Shown here one piece after another: positions 26,437 to 38,324 of a stretch of DNA of 64,000 bases. The stretch's first letter is position 1. Each line of letters starts with the position of its first letter. The stretch is from Pascua guehoae (lineage: Eukaryota; Basidiomycota; Tremellomycetes; Trichosporonales; Trichosporonaceae), in the NCBI GenBank assembly GCA_001600415.1, contig BCJX01000017.1:1142-65141 (forward strand). Reading direction: 5' to 3'. The notes beneath the pieces are model-generated. The model saw nothing but the letters and a program-made list of their open reading frames with translations. It made no database searches and was not told where the DNA came from. The translations under genes and the position numbers were made by a program.

Positions 26437-28097
26437 CAGTGATGCAGATGGAACCACAGACGTGACATCTGGCCAGTTGAGTGGACCTCTCCATGCTGGG
26501 GTTATACTACAACCTTGGTGACGACCATTAACATGCGTCATTCAAGCATGTCGCACCACCCCACTGGCCACTGACTGGCCACTGACCGGTCAAGGCGGCG
26601 CAATCGTGCACTTGTTGGTGCACACGACGCCCTGGGGAGATGGGGTCCAGCGGCCAGGGGGCGACGTCGGGCCACAGAGGTGATTGCTCCGCATGCAGCG
26701 GCCATTTGTGTGTGGGCCAGGCTCGAAGCCCTTCGTCGGAATCACAAGACGACCGCACGACGGGCGCTGCTGGGTAGAGCAGTCACCCCGGGCCCAGTTA
26801 CCACCCATGCGCAGTCGACTGATCCACACTGGACGGTTTGTACTCGATGCTTCTGCTTCCATTGTGTTGTATGCTGCCCACTGCCCACTGGCCATTGGAT
26901 GAATGGCGTTGCATACGTTTGTAACGTTGATGCAAAGTTGATGAGCGACGTCAGCGGCGGGTGGGGGTGTAGGTATGCTCGAGGTCTTTGAAGAATGTAC
27001 CCAGCAAAGCTTGCAACAGAGATTGTGCCCGACATGTGCTAATTTGTAAACCTTATCATCACCCCCCACGGCTTGAGATCTGCGCACAGGCACGGGACAC
27101 TGCCACAGTGTGCCACCAATGACGACATTGGCGCCCAACTGTACGACCACCTGACCCCCAGATCCCTCCCCCTCGTCTTTCTCGTTCCTCGTCTTGGTCT
27201 TGGTCGCCGGTCGCCGCCCTCCGACCCGACAAGCGGGAGCACTGGCGTACCTTGCTTGTTTCCAAGGTTTGCATAGGCTACGGCCGAGTCATTCAGACCT
27301 CTTTCTCGTCCGAGACACGACCTACTACTGTACTCCAAAAAGTGACTGCGTCGCCTAGACCAAAGTTGGACACCACCTCTGTAGTTGCACTCTCCGGGCC
27401 GGATTGGGACCCATTCCCTCTTTAGTACGGCACTGAACTGAAACAGTTCAAGAAGAAGAAGAAGACACCACCAACTCGCCATCCATTATCGACCTCTGAC
27501 CTTCCTTTTCCTTGTTCCTATCCCGCGGACATGAGTCGTCTCTTCTCGTATGTGGGCATGTGAGAGGCTGAGAGTCAAACGACGAGCTGATGAGACCCAG
27601 TAACGAGAGTGACAGCAGTGGCCAACAGTGATCGACGCTGCTACAGTACCCCCCATCGCTACTACCCTGTTCCCCGTTGCCCCATACCGCAAAGCACAAC
27701 CCACCCACCTACCCCGGCTTTAGCTTCCCACACCCACCCACTCATTCCTACCCGTTCCGCAGCAGCCGCCTCCCAGCCAGCCTACCTCGCCTCGCCTCCC
27801 CGCCTCGCCTCGTTTGTCTTGGATTACGCCACCCATTGTGACTGCACTAGTCGTCCTTATCGCAACCCAAGACGCAGCCTGCGCAGCCCACCACCTCGTC
27901 GTCTTTTACTCTAACCACTCGCGTCGTTGCCTCTCAACGTTGCCGCCTCCACATCTCTCACTCGACCCACGCACAACCACCCAGTCACCGCCGCATGCAG
28001 TAGTGTGACAGGCACTTTGTTGACCTGTCTGCTTTCGTCGCTCCCTCTTCCTCTCCACTCGTCTCTACATATCCAACACGAACGCTGGCCAGCAACC

Positions 28098-31000
28098 ATG
28101 GCCTCCCCACTTCCTATCCCCACGCCCACGGGCAGTTCCACCCCGCCACCACCACCACTCAGCATGGGCATGTTGACCCGCAGCGGGCGCTCGGACACTG
28201 GGTCCAGTATGGCATCCGAGCGTCTCGCGACACCCGAGACGCCCAACATGGCCGGGTTCATGCCGTCTTCGTCCAAGGGCAAGCGCCGGGCCGTTGCTTC
28301 TCCGTCTGCATACGGCTTGGGCCCCGTCTTCTCCACGAGCCCCGACGAGATGATGCCCAGCTTGAGCCTCTCCGGCTCTAGCACTGGGTCGTTTGGACAC
28401 AGCCCCATCACCCATCGCCACCGGCACCGGCGGACGAGCAGCGCGCCGTTCATGTTTGACTTTGGCGACCCGCTCGAGTTTGGCGAGGCAGAGGCAGAAG
28501 CAGAGGCAGAGGCCGAGGTGGAAGCCATGATTGAGGAGGAGGAAGACAATGGCCCACCAGGGAACGCCAACGCCAACGACGTCATGCCCGAATCAACCAA
28601 CACGATCCCATCGCACAACGCCGAAGGTGGCGGCGACCACAGCTCGTCCAGCTCGCCCGACGACGCTTTGCCACTGACCCCACCACCGGCACTGGCGCGC
28701 GAAGCGTCGAGCACGTCGCGCGCGAGCGACGTCTCTGGTCCCAGCTCGCGCCTGTCGGGCGCATCGACGCCCTCGTCCGCGTCGCGCACCCTTGGACTGG
28801 CGGTCCGTCGTGGGATTGTCAAGTCCAAGGCGAGCCTGCGCCGGCTGCGTAGCGATGGCGATAACCTGGGAGGCGCCCACGCCCCCACCCCTCCACCCAG
28901 TGGAGCCACGAGTAGTGCCATCGCCGGTGCCAGTGCAGGTCCGACAAGTATCGGCGGGGCGGCGAGTAGCAGCAGCAACACCACTACCAACTTGCCCGAC
29001 GATCATTCCGCCCCATCGCCGTCCCCTTCCCCCTCCACGCCGCGCGCGCGTCTCAAGTTCTTTCTCAACCAGACCAGGCGGCAGAGGGCGCAGTCGCTCT
29101 CGTCGTCGGCGTCCAGTTCAAATGCTCCAAGTGCAGGCCCGTCATCTGCCCAGCTCAATGCCCTCGCCGCTGCCTACGACGACTTTTCCGCCACTCACCA
29201 CCCGCACCCATCGTACCGCACCGGTATCGTGCCAGGCGACCGCACCGACGGACGAGGCACCCTCTTTGTGCGCTCGGCTCGTGTCCGACTAGGCTCCCGC
29301 CGCCACTCGTCGCTTGCCATGACTCCATCCCAGTCCCACCCGCCCCTCAACGTCATGCTCACGTCGGCCGGTCTCCACGGTCCAACCGCACCGCTCTCAA
29401 CCGACGAGCTCGTTTGGGGCACCCTCTCGTACCGGGCCCCCATTTCAAGCGTCGAGCGCTACAAGGTTGACCATTTCACCACCCGTCTCCCGCGCGAACT
29501 CAAGCTTGGCGTTCTCAAGGCCCTCGTCGATAGCTATGAAGCGGACGGAAGGACCGGACGGTGGGACGGGATCAACGGTGCTCGCCGCGAGCTCATCCGC
29601 CTGAGCAGGGTACGTCTAAACTCGCCTTTTGTTGTTACTAACTTGTACCCCAGGTGTCGAAAGAATGGCGCAGCCTGTGTTTTGATGGGTCGTTCTGGAC
29701 ACACGCTGATTTCACCCCGTTTGCCGCAGTGCTCCACCCAGAGACGATGCGCGCGATTGTCGCTCACGCCCGTCCATGTGTCAAGGACCTCAAGCTCCAA
29801 GGGCTTGAATGCATCCCGGGAGAGACGGTAACGAATGCACCCGACCTCGACTGCCTCTACAACCGCGACGACATTTACCCTGAGCCTCCGCTCAAGTGCT
29901 TTACGTCGCTCGTGTCCCTCGACTTGCGTGGCTGCCACACTCTGACAGAGTCGGACGTCATTGGCATCCTGTCCATGTCGCCGGGCCTGAAAAAGCTCAA
30001 CCTCAAGGGCTCGCGTCTACGTCTCACGTACATTCTCCTCGCCGTGCGCGAAAAGATTGACGCACTCGAGGAAATCGACCTATCGCGCTGTCTCCTGATT
30101 GAGTTTTCCAATGTCGAGACGTTTGTCTGCACACTCAACCCGCGCCAGCGCAATGCGTTGCACACGCTCCGCATCGCCGGTCTCAACAACCCCACCGGTG
30201 TCCACTTGCTCAAATGGATCAGTCTGCTTTTGCCAAACCTCAAAGTCCTCGACATGATGGGGTGCCGTTGGCTGGGCTACGGCGACATTGAAGACTACGT
30301 CACCGCCCTTGGCGACGCCATGTCCCCGCTCCAGCACCTCGTTCTCTCGAGCTGCACAAACCTCACCGCCGAGGCGTTTGAGCTCCTCGTCGGCCGCCTC
30401 CCTGAGATGCGTCTCTTTGAGGCTGCCGGTCTCGAGGCAGTATTTTATCTCGACCCCCCGCCGACCCTCGCGGCGCTCGTTGGTAGCATGCCCAAGCTCG
30501 AGCGTCTCGACCTCGACAGCACTGGCAGATATGGCGGTGTGTGCGACCGCCTCATTCACGAACTCATCCCTGGTGCGTCTGCGGGCTCGCCCCTCGTTGA
30601 GAGCCAACTTGTCGAGCTCCGCATTGGATTGGCAAAGAACGTTACTGCCGCCGCGCTCCTTCGACTCGTGCAGGCACTGCCGAAACTGCGCATCCTTGAA
30701 GCCGACGTAAGTCTAGCCTGTCCCCAGTTTTTTATCGAAGCCCGCAACGGTTCCATTTGCGACACTGTCCACGACCGAAATCTTCCACATACGCCCATCC
30801 TCCCAATCCTCCCACCCCAGCGCTGCAGGCCAACTCCCAATGGCCCACCGCTGCTGAAGTGAATCTGTCCATGGCGACACACTCTGCACATGCTGCCCCT
30901 TCACCCGGCTCCCCCTCCCCCATACCCCCTCCCCTCCGGCCCATCCCCCCACCCCCCCCCTTTTCTCCTAATCCTCCCATTCTCCCAATCCTACCATTCT

Positions 31001-31476
31001 CCCAATCCTCTCAATCCTCCTAATCCTCCCGCAACCTTCCCATACACCGTCCCCGTTACACCCATGCTCACCCACAGGCTACCGAGGCAGACGACTCGGT
31101 CATGCGCGAGTTTATTGCCCGCCGGCGCACGGCCGACGCGTCTCTCTCCCTCGTCGACTGCCACAGCCTCACGCCCGCGAGCTACACCGAAGTGGCCGGC
31201 AAGACGCGTGCGCGCGCAGGCTGGGACGACTATACCGCCGGCCCATTTACCTACTCTGACATTGACATGGAACCGCGCCCCGTCGTCAAGACGTTCTGGG
31301 CGTGGCGCCGCGTCGGCGTGCCCCGCCACTGGCGCGAGGCGCGAGAGCAGGCCGAGCGTGATCTGGGCGAGCGCAGCACGTACTCGCCCCCGCGCACACC
31401 AGGGATCAGCCGCTCTGGGTGGTGGCGGACCGAGGATCCCGACGATCTCGAGCGGGGTGCGTGCTCTATCATGTAG
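28098..31476 (+). CDS. F-box/leucine-rich-repeat protein with C-terminal CaaX box
   Basis: Likely substrate receptor of an SCF ubiquitin ligase. ATG 28098 (MASPLPIPTPTG). Exons 28098-29609, 29654-30706 and 31078-31476. Residues 1 to about 430 are low-complexity Ser/Pro-rich with an EAEAEAEAEVEA run. The F-box-like segment is FTTRLPRELKLGVLKALVDSY...RLSRVSKEWRSLCFDGSFW, split by the 44-base first intron. Leucine-rich repeats follow (TSLVSLDLRGCHTLTESDV, PGLKKLNLKGSRL, LPNLKVLDMMGCRWLGYGDI, SPLQHLVLSSCTNLTAEAF, MPKLERLDLD). The protein ends GACSIM: Cys-Ser-Ile-Met fits CaaX prenylation, so it may be membrane-anchored like FBXL2/FBXL20. The long N-terminal extension is unlike those. The 371-base second intron is C-rich. 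About 990 residues. Confidence 0.82.
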
Positions 31477-31511
31477 GAGAGGGCACCCACCGTGTCCGCC
31501 CCGAATACTCT

Positions 31512-31539
31512 CCGCGCTCCCCCATCGGGGCGAGCGCGG
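31512..31539. repeat. GC palindrome element, copy 1
   Basis: CCGCGCTCCCCC...GAGCGCGG hairpin, 36 bases after the F-box stop. Degenerate loop and no T tail. Confidence 0.8.
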
Positions 31540-31767
31540 CACCCCCAACGCCCCCAACCCTCCAGGGGAGCGCAGGTCAAGAAGGTGAAAGGAAGAGGGA
31601 GGGGGGAGGGAGGATATCAAGACGTACACGTTCAGATTGGAGACGAAGTGGAGGCAGAAGAAGAAAGACAGGGATGAGGAGGAATCGCCCTCACGTCATC
31701 TGCAATCAAAATTACCCAAAGTCTCGACGTGTTGTAAGTCTTGTAGACATTGTGTATACCGTCTGAA

Positions 31768-31799
31768 CCCCCGCGCTCCCCCCAAGGGGGAGCGGGGCC
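31768..31799. terminator. GC palindrome element, copy 2, with T-rich tail
   Basis: Hairpin CCCCCGCGCTCCCCCC/GGGGGAGCGGGG followed by CCTTTTGCTTTAT on the plus strand, 290 bases after the F-box stop and in its direction. The terminator role is inferred from shape only. Confidence 0.5.
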
Positions 31800-31808
31800 T
31801 TTTGCTTT

Positions 31809-32033
31809 ATGTATCGTCATTTCTCAAGTGGGCCATGCGGCCTGTTTCGTGACATTCTGACCGCCCTCTCGTCATTTATCCGCGAAGGCGTCGTTCTCGA
31901 GATTGAGTCGCTGGCAAGCCAAGACCTGAGCACAAAGGCCAAGGACGAAAGTCCCAAGTCTGAGCAAGAGGAGACGGCGACAACTCCCAAGGCGGGCCAT
32001 CAGGAATCACCGCGGATACGTCCCGTCCATTGA
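31809..32033 (+). CDS. small hypothetical protein
   Basis: 74 codons from ATG 31809, ending QESPRIRPVH. Acidic, Ser/Glu/Lys-rich second half (DLSTKAKDESPKSEQEETA) and a short hydrophobic helix before it. Starts 10 bases after a hairpin element. No family recognised; could be chance. Confidence 0.2.
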   Translation: MYRHFSSGPCGLFRDILTALSSFIREGVVLEIESLASQDLSTKAKDESPKSEQEETATTPKAGHQESPRIRPVH

Positions 32034-32413
32034 TCCCTGGCGGGTGTCTGATGCCTGGCTCGGCTTTGCCCACGCGTTGAGCAGGCATGTGCATTCCAAA
32101 CAACCTCTCAGCTGTGGCATCTTCGTGAACATCTATTCTCCACCACTTACATTGAAGCTCACACAATCAGAGCCGCAACAGCTGCCCCCTCAAACAGCCT
32201 TCACCAACACCCCCATCCCTTCTGGGCCCGATGCCGACTGCAGCTGTGCTCTTCTGCCCGTATCCCGCACCTGCAACGGGAGTGTGGGATACATACTGAC
32301 CGTCTCCTACGTATGGCACGCTGCATTTCCAACATTTTTCCACCACGCCCCAGTAACCAGCAACCTCCTTGGTCCACCATGAACCACAAAAACGAACTCT
32401 ACAGCGCTCACAA

Positions 32414-32484
32414 TACATTGTGAGGGAATCGAACCCCCGCCACCTCCGTGGGAAGAAGGAATGATACCATTTCACCAACAATGT
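32414..32484 (-). tRNA. tRNA-Gly (CCC)
   Basis: On the minus strand: acceptor ACATTGT pairs perfectly with ACAATGT; D-arm GTG/CAT; anticodon stem CCTTC/GGAGG with loop TTCCCAC (anticodon CCC); T-arm GGGGG-TTCGATT-CCCTC. No intron. A T5 run lies about 20 bases downstream. The A1-U72 first pair is less usual. Confidence 0.85.
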
Positions 32485-33355
32485 CTCGATGTTTTACATG
32501 CTGCTGCTCACCCCGGCCGCTAGGCCCCTGCGACGCTTTGGTTCTTGGCTTGTGTCATGCTGCTGCTGTTTTACGGAGCAGGCAGCTACTGTACGGTAAA
32601 GCACCCCCAAGTGGGGTCCAAGTGGCGCCTGGCATGGCGTCGACGATGATCAAGCTCGAGATTGACAAAGTCGCGATGGTCGCCTTGGGTGGTCGGAGAA
32701 ACCCCACAACAGCCAAGACTTCAGAGGGATGGCTTTGGCCTCCTCGTCCACTGACCCCTTTCCGCAAAGCATTGACCCCTCCAGGCTGGGCATTGCGACT
32801 GGATGTGTACGCGTCCGTGAGAGCGGAGTCGAGAGCAGTGCTGCGCACTGCGTACTGCGCACTCCAAGTCTGCCTGTCGAAGAAGCAACAAAGGTGGTTC
32901 CTAGGGATCTGTGCCCGATGGTTGGAGGGTCTGAGCAGCTCGAGCGCGTCTGGTGAGCGGTCCAAGCGGTCAAATATTTGCGTCATTGCTCCAAGATGAT
33001 TGTGACCTGGACTGCACTTGGGGGAGGAGGATGTGCATGGGGCATTGCCACCGGTGCATGGGTCGGCGCGACCATGTGGACGCGACTTGCCAAGGCCTTT
33101 GTCGGCTGACTCGTCTCGCCTCTGCACTGCCTCGCTTGTCTCTCTGAACAGATCGCTTGCTTGGTCTCCTGCTCGTCCTTCTGCATCGCTGTCGCGGCCT
33201 ATTTCAATCTCATCACCTACTGTAGCCACTCTCACATCACCCGCCTTTGTTCCCTCCCACCGACGTATCGCCTTTGTTCCCTCCCACCGACGTATCGCCT
33301 TTGTTCCCTCCCACCGACGTATCGGCGTCTTCTACAAGTACCAATCCCCGCCCAC
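32485..33355. other. intergenic, presumed BTB-gene promoter and leader
   Basis: No gene seen. Contains the 27-base triple repeat at its right end. Confidence 0.45.
33243..33326. repeat. three 27-base tandem repeats just upstream of a start codon
   Basis: CCTTTGTTCCCTCCCACCG... repeated three times with a 27-base period, ending 30 bases before the ATG at 33356. Read in frame it gives a repeated LCSLPPTYR, which I do not take as coding. Confidence 0.9.
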
Positions 33356-35169
33356 ATGGACACACTTCACGTCCGCATTCCCTCAAACCCCGGGTCGTCG
33401 AACCCGGGGTCGTCACCCCTGCCGTCCCCGACGGACGGGTATCCCAAGATCACCTTTGTCATCGCCAACGACGAAAGAATGACACACCATGCATTTGATG
33501 CCGACCTGAGTCGGCTCGCCACTTATTCGCCGCAATTTCGCCAACTCCTCGACGACTACTCGGGGCCCATCGTTCGCGACCTCCCCTGGGACCTGCCCGA
33601 GGTATGGCACTTTATCACTTCGGCGACGCAGCATCAACCGCCGGAAGGGCGCCTTGCTTTCATGTCGCAGATGATGGCGCCGTCAATCTACCGCGATGTG
33701 CCCGTGCTGGACAACTATGAGCTCGAGCAGCTCTTTGCCACAATGACCCGGTACGACATGGCCGACTTTGGCAAATTCGTCATGGGCAAGATTGCGTGGG
33801 ACGAAAAGAAGAATCCGGGCACGTACGACCCGAGCGTCATCTACGCCGTCCACGTCCTGGCCGGAGACACGGGCTCGGCGTCGTCCGCCACCACCCCCAG
33901 CGCTCCCGCCGAAGCCCGCGCTGCCCCGAAAGGGGAACCGCGGCCCTGTGCTTTTACTCAATCAATGGTCAAGCTCGCGTGCCGCCGCATCCTCGCCCTC
34001 GGCCTTACCACTCGCACAGTCTACAGCATGCTCATTGAGCCCTGGCAAAGCGTCACGCGCAAACTGGCCCGAGACATGACTGTTCCCGACCAAGAATACC
34101 GCCGCGCAAAAAAAGCGGCCGCGTACCACGACAAGCTCGAGGCCGAGCTCGAGAACCGCCGAGACCACTTTGAACAGTTCAGCGACGACCTGTACGGCAC
34201 AGCCCTCGACACTGTTGGCTTTTGTCGCCGCGGCGCGTGCAAGTCGTCGATCGACTACGACGGCAGCATTGGGGCAATGCATGCCGACATTGCCAACGCT
34301 TGGTTTGCCTACCACGTCGCCCACCAGGATAGCGACGTCGCAGACCAGCCCAAGATTTCATGCACACATTGCTACGAGCGTTGGTCCAGGGCCGCACGCG
34401 ACTGTTTCAGGCGTAGGCGCTACTATGACGATTTTGTCAAGAGTAAGAACCCGCAGAGACAACAAAAAGCTCATGGACAGTTTACTGAGTCGTTTGGTGG
34501 CACCGGCGTAGTCCACCACCGCTGTCCCCTCGAATCGAACGAACCCCCCAACCGGTACAGCTCGAACCTTGGTCCTCGCCACCTGGTGGCAGCGATTGTT
34601 TCCGCTGGAAGATGGAACTCGGCGGACGCCACTTGTTGTCGCCCAGCAGTTGTGAGTAGCACTGTTTCCATTCCAGACCATTCTCTCCCTACGTTGCAGC
34701 CCAGTGGCTAATGCTTCAGTTCGCACAACCATCCGACCCGGGCCGTCGAGATGCCGCACGTACGCAAACCCCTTGTAGCAAACGAATCATATGTAATAAA
34801 TTGCAAGTACGAGACTGTCGCTAACCGGTCCTTGCCTGACGTTGTATTTGGGACTGCCAAGACGGTGGCCCCCAATAGGAACATCCAACATGACTGGCGC
34901 CCGCCGCCAGCGTACTCGTGGTTGGAATGCGAGGGTAAGTGGGAGCTGACAGGGCAATCGATGCTGTGTGAGAAGCTCGCCCAGACCCATGTCGCAGCCA
35001 TCGAGCTGGTCAGTACCCCACCTATGAGTAATTCAACCTGTCAGCTCTGCCCATCTGTTAGAAGGCCTGGGACAACGATAAAATGTGGGCAGCTTGCTGT
35101 CAAGCTGCCCACATCAAGCTGCCCACATCAACGGCCAATATGCCACACACGGTCACAACAACGAATTGA
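33356..35169 (+). CDS. BTB/POZ-like hypothetical protein, multi-exon
   Basis: ATG 33356 (MDTLHVRIPSNPG). Residues about 25-180 have a fungal BTB/POZ-like look: PKITFVIANDERMTHHAFDADL, YSPQFRQLLDDYSGP, LPWDLPEVWHFITSATQ, DVPVLDNYELEQLFATMTRYD. The second part has paired cysteines (GFCRRGACKSS; ISCTHCYERW). The first exon is open to about 34442, where GTAAGA can act as donor. Coding-like sequence then resumes in another frame (TLVLATWWQRLFPLEDGTRR near 34560-34640). Across a GTGAGT...TTCAG intron it continues as SHNHPTRAVEMPHVRKPL, and after GTCAGT...GTTAG as KAWDNDKMWAACC, ending at 35169. Whether all belong to one gene is uncertain. A hairpin element lies in frame inside the first exon (residues about 182-198). 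Confidence 0.45.
33915..33958. repeat. GC palindrome element, copy 3, inside a coding exon
   Basis: CCCGCGCTGCCCC-GAAA-GGGGAACCGCGG followed by CCCTGTGCTTTTACT, a close match to the tailed intergenic copies. It is translated in the BTB-like protein (ARAAPKGEPRPCAF). Confidence 0.7.
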
Positions 35170-35687
35170 TCCCGCGCGACTCTAACGAGGTCCTCACATT
35201 GCCTTGTTGCGTGAACCTAACAAAAGTCGACGACCCCTGTCGACACCCAGTCGAGACTCATGCTTAAGCGCATGTCGTCACATCGACCCTAATCGCACCT
35301 GCCAACAAACCCTGTTGGCGGGGTGCTCTCGAGGTGCCCCTTTGAGTGTGGGGAGTTAGATTGTAACTCACCCGCATATCAGCCTCTTTACACATCCGCG
35401 GCTGAAACGCGTGGTGCCAGGAATAGCAAGGTTTAACGCGCGATAAGAGAAAGACGTGACACACAAACCTGATAAAGGTCACTGTGAGGGGACACTGCAT
35501 GGCCTTAGGGGCGGGTTCGTGGGTCGATCCGTGCACTGTAAACTCTGTGCGACTCGTTACTCTTTGCAGATCTTCCCCTTGCACATTGGTAGAACATCCA
35601 TGCTCCATGCACAAGTTCCAACCATACCTACCACTCTTCCTCGCCTCCCACTCTGTCCAACTCGGCCCACATTCTTTCCGCAGCAAC
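35170..35687. other. intergenic
   Basis: No gene seen. GTGGGCAGCTTG and its complement (near 35087-35125) form a small hairpin at the end of the preceding gene. Confidence 0.4.
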
Positions 35688-37758
35688 ATGGCGGCCGTGT
35701 TTCAGCCGGGGGACAAGTGGCGCTTGCCACTGTCCCCTCTCGTCCAACCTAGGACGCGGCGGGTTGTTTCACCCGAGGCAATTCGGCGACCACGGTACGT
35801 CTTGTCACCCGATGTCCTGCAGGTGAGTCCTTGGGGCAACTGACACGTGCAGCCCAAAGTACATCCTCGTCCTGGCGCTGGCCGTGTCCGCCTTTGTCGT
35901 CGCGACCCTCCTCCACTTGAACGGGACGTTTGATCTCTTGCAGCTTCCGTTCTTCGCTACGGGTCAGAGCCGACACGAGTGCGCGGCGCGATCGCTGCGG
36001 ATCAGCGCGTTCCGGGATGAACTGTGTCGACAGTACCCGCCAATGTGAGCTGTTCCCGTGTTCTGTGGTGGCACTCGTGACATGTGGGGTATGTCCTAAC
36101 GTCAGCGAAAAGGGTGGTCGCGAGGTACGCGGGCGCAACTTTGCCGCGCTGGACCGTTTGAGCAAGTGTGTCGCAGAGGGCACTTGTGGTCCGAACGAGG
36201 ATAAGATTGCGCTCCTCGCGAGCCACCACTTTGGTGAGTCCACTTGAGTAGTGGCCGCTATGCCAGTGTCCCTTCCCAGCACTGCTAACCGACCAGGCCA
36301 ATCGCTCGCTGGGTATACCGCGGGAGAGAACGTCTGGTACGTCTGGGCCAGCCCCGGAGCCCCTGTCGACGCAATCTTGACAGCCCACACTCAACCCACA
36401 CTGATCAGGCGTCCAGTCGCTGACGCACAGGGGCAAGTCGACGCTAGACGCGTTCGCCTACAACAACTACACGACGCTCCTCTCGTGGAGCTCGCTCGAC
36501 ACGCTCTTCATCTACCAGGGGCTGGCGGACATGGTCCGCGTCGTGTTCTGGGAGCCCGAGGCGCTGCGGCGGTGCATTGCGCGCAACGCGTCCAACTGGC
36601 AAGACCTGGAAGACGCCGAAGACGACAAGGCGCCGTGGCAGGTGGGCGCCAAGGCATGTATCCAGTCGGCCGACTACCCCGAGGGCATCCCGTACTGGAA
36701 GTCGTTTGCGTGGCACTACTTTGGCGGGTGGGGCGGCGGCGCCAACCCCCTCGGCGCAGACTGGACGCTCGCGCCTGAAAACTACGCACAGTCCTACGCG
36801 GGCAAGGCGGCGAATACCGACTCAAAGATTGCAATGGCCAAGAGCTCCTATCTCGGCTACTCGATCGAGGACAAGTGTACCCCCGCACCGAGCTATGCGC
36901 ACCGCGACCGCCAGCACCGCGCCGTCATCCTCGCCAAGCGGACAATGTACTTTGAGCCCCGGTGGAACTACTTTTACAACCTCCTCCACGGCGTCGAGCA
37001 CGCAGTCGCCCCCGATAGCTCCGGGACGGCCTTCAAGTTTGTCGTCATGGCCGGTGGCGACGCGGGGGAGCCGGAACCGCTGGCGGAGCCGGGTCTCGAG
37101 TCGATCGGACGCAGGCCGTACGACGAGTGGATCGAGACGGTCGCTCGAAGCAAGGCGTATGTCGGAATTGGATACCCCTCAAACTCGCCGTCACGTACGT
37201 TTCGCAGAGGAATGGCAAACCAAGCCAGCTGACGCGCCCAGACTACGATGCACTATGCAGTGGCGTGCCCTTTATCAATGTGTGAGCGTACCCTGCGGTA
37301 CCATCTCTAACGAAAGCATCACCATTTGGGACGAAAACGACCCCAGCAACAAGGACGCATGGACCACCCAGTCGGACGCACTCAAGGACATTCCCGAGCC
37401 TTATGTGTACCACGTCGTATGTCATTGCACAAGGCCCCATCCTGACACCTAGTATGCCCACGACGCCGAGGGCCTCACGAGCGCCATCCAGCGTGCGGTC
37501 GAGACGCCCATCGATCGCTACATTCGTAAGACTGACAGGGCAGGACAGAAGCTGACGCCCAGCACCGCACATGCGGAGGGAAAGCGTGGCCGAGCGGCAT
37601 CGGATCATGATCGAGACGGACTGGCAGTCCGAGTGTAGAAAGACGGTCGAGTCGGCTGAGTTGGAGGAGGTAAGCCCTTCAGGTCGGATGGTCGCTCACT
37701 CCAGCAGACGTATTGCATGGATGCGGCTGGCCCCGCGTCGTTCGTGGCGCCCACGTGA
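35688..37758 (+). CDS. GT18-family N-acetylglucosaminyltransferase-like (MGAT5-like)
   Basis: Golgi type II glycosyltransferase by pattern. ATG 35688 gives a short cytosolic tail (MAAVFQPGDKWRLPLSPLVQ), then across a 60-base intron the membrane anchor KYILVLALAVSAFVVATLLHL, then a luminal part with Cys (HECAARSLRISAF, LSKCVAEGTCGPNEDK). The main exon holds AYNNYTTLLSWSSLDTLFIYQGLADMV, PRWNYFYNLLHG and, near the end, RRPYDEWIETVARSKAYVGIGYPSNSPS. The next exons give YDALCSGVPFIN, ITIWDENDPSNKDAW, PEPYVYHV, YAHDAEGLTSAIQRAVETPIDRYI and RHRIMIETDWQSECRKTVES. This order matches the MGAT5 C-terminal region (GxGxPxxxPxPxxA, GxxFxN, PxVxxV, xxAVxxxxxxxIxxY). The linkage made in fungi is not known to me. 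About nine exons; stop 37758. Confidence 0.75.
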
Positions 37759-38324
37759 TCTAGATGAGAACATCAGAGGACAACATTGTACTATATAGTA
37801 TCTTGTTGATAATGTTAATATACTTTCCTTCCATTGACGCCGGTAGGCTCTTTGTTATCATTCTGCCTGCAGGTGAGTTTTCTTGGCGCCATGCTCGTCG
37901 TTAATCTTCAACAGTCGCTGTCATCTCTTTCTGCAGTCCCAACATGATAGCGGGTGGTCAGTGAGCTTTCCACCTCTTCGTCCTCGTTGTTCAGCCTTTG
38001 CTAGCCAGGTGAGTCAGCGTGCCATATAACTTAGACAGGCCCCCAGTCCAGCAACACAGAGGAGGCATACAAAAGAGAAGAGTGAAACTGTGTCACCTCC
38101 CAACATTCAGATACATATTCCGACACGGTACCGCCGAATCCGCAGCACTCGAAGCTCGGACAGGATGGCAACCGCGTCAACGCTCAATCCAAACTGCCTG
38201 CTCGCGAAGCCCACTTTGATACAGGCAACATTCAGTCTACTGCCCCTGCTTGAAATTTAAGACGAAATCGCTCCCTCATCATCACTGTTGGTAACAGTCA
38301 CATTCAAACTACTGATTTTCTACA
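37759..38324. other. intergenic
   Basis: AT-richer than the rest of the window; no gene or RNA recognised. Confidence 0.45.

Larger units (their letters stand above)
24570..28097. other. 3.5 kb gene-poor stretch with one tRNA gene
   Basis: Between the TIM44 stop and the F-box start I find only a tRNA-Pro at 25383-25466 and a short GGTTCAGGCTCA tandem repeat at about 26395-26436. Other open frames lack coding character. The last part is probably the F-box gene's promoter and leader (TC-rich near 27650-28097). Confidence 0.5.
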
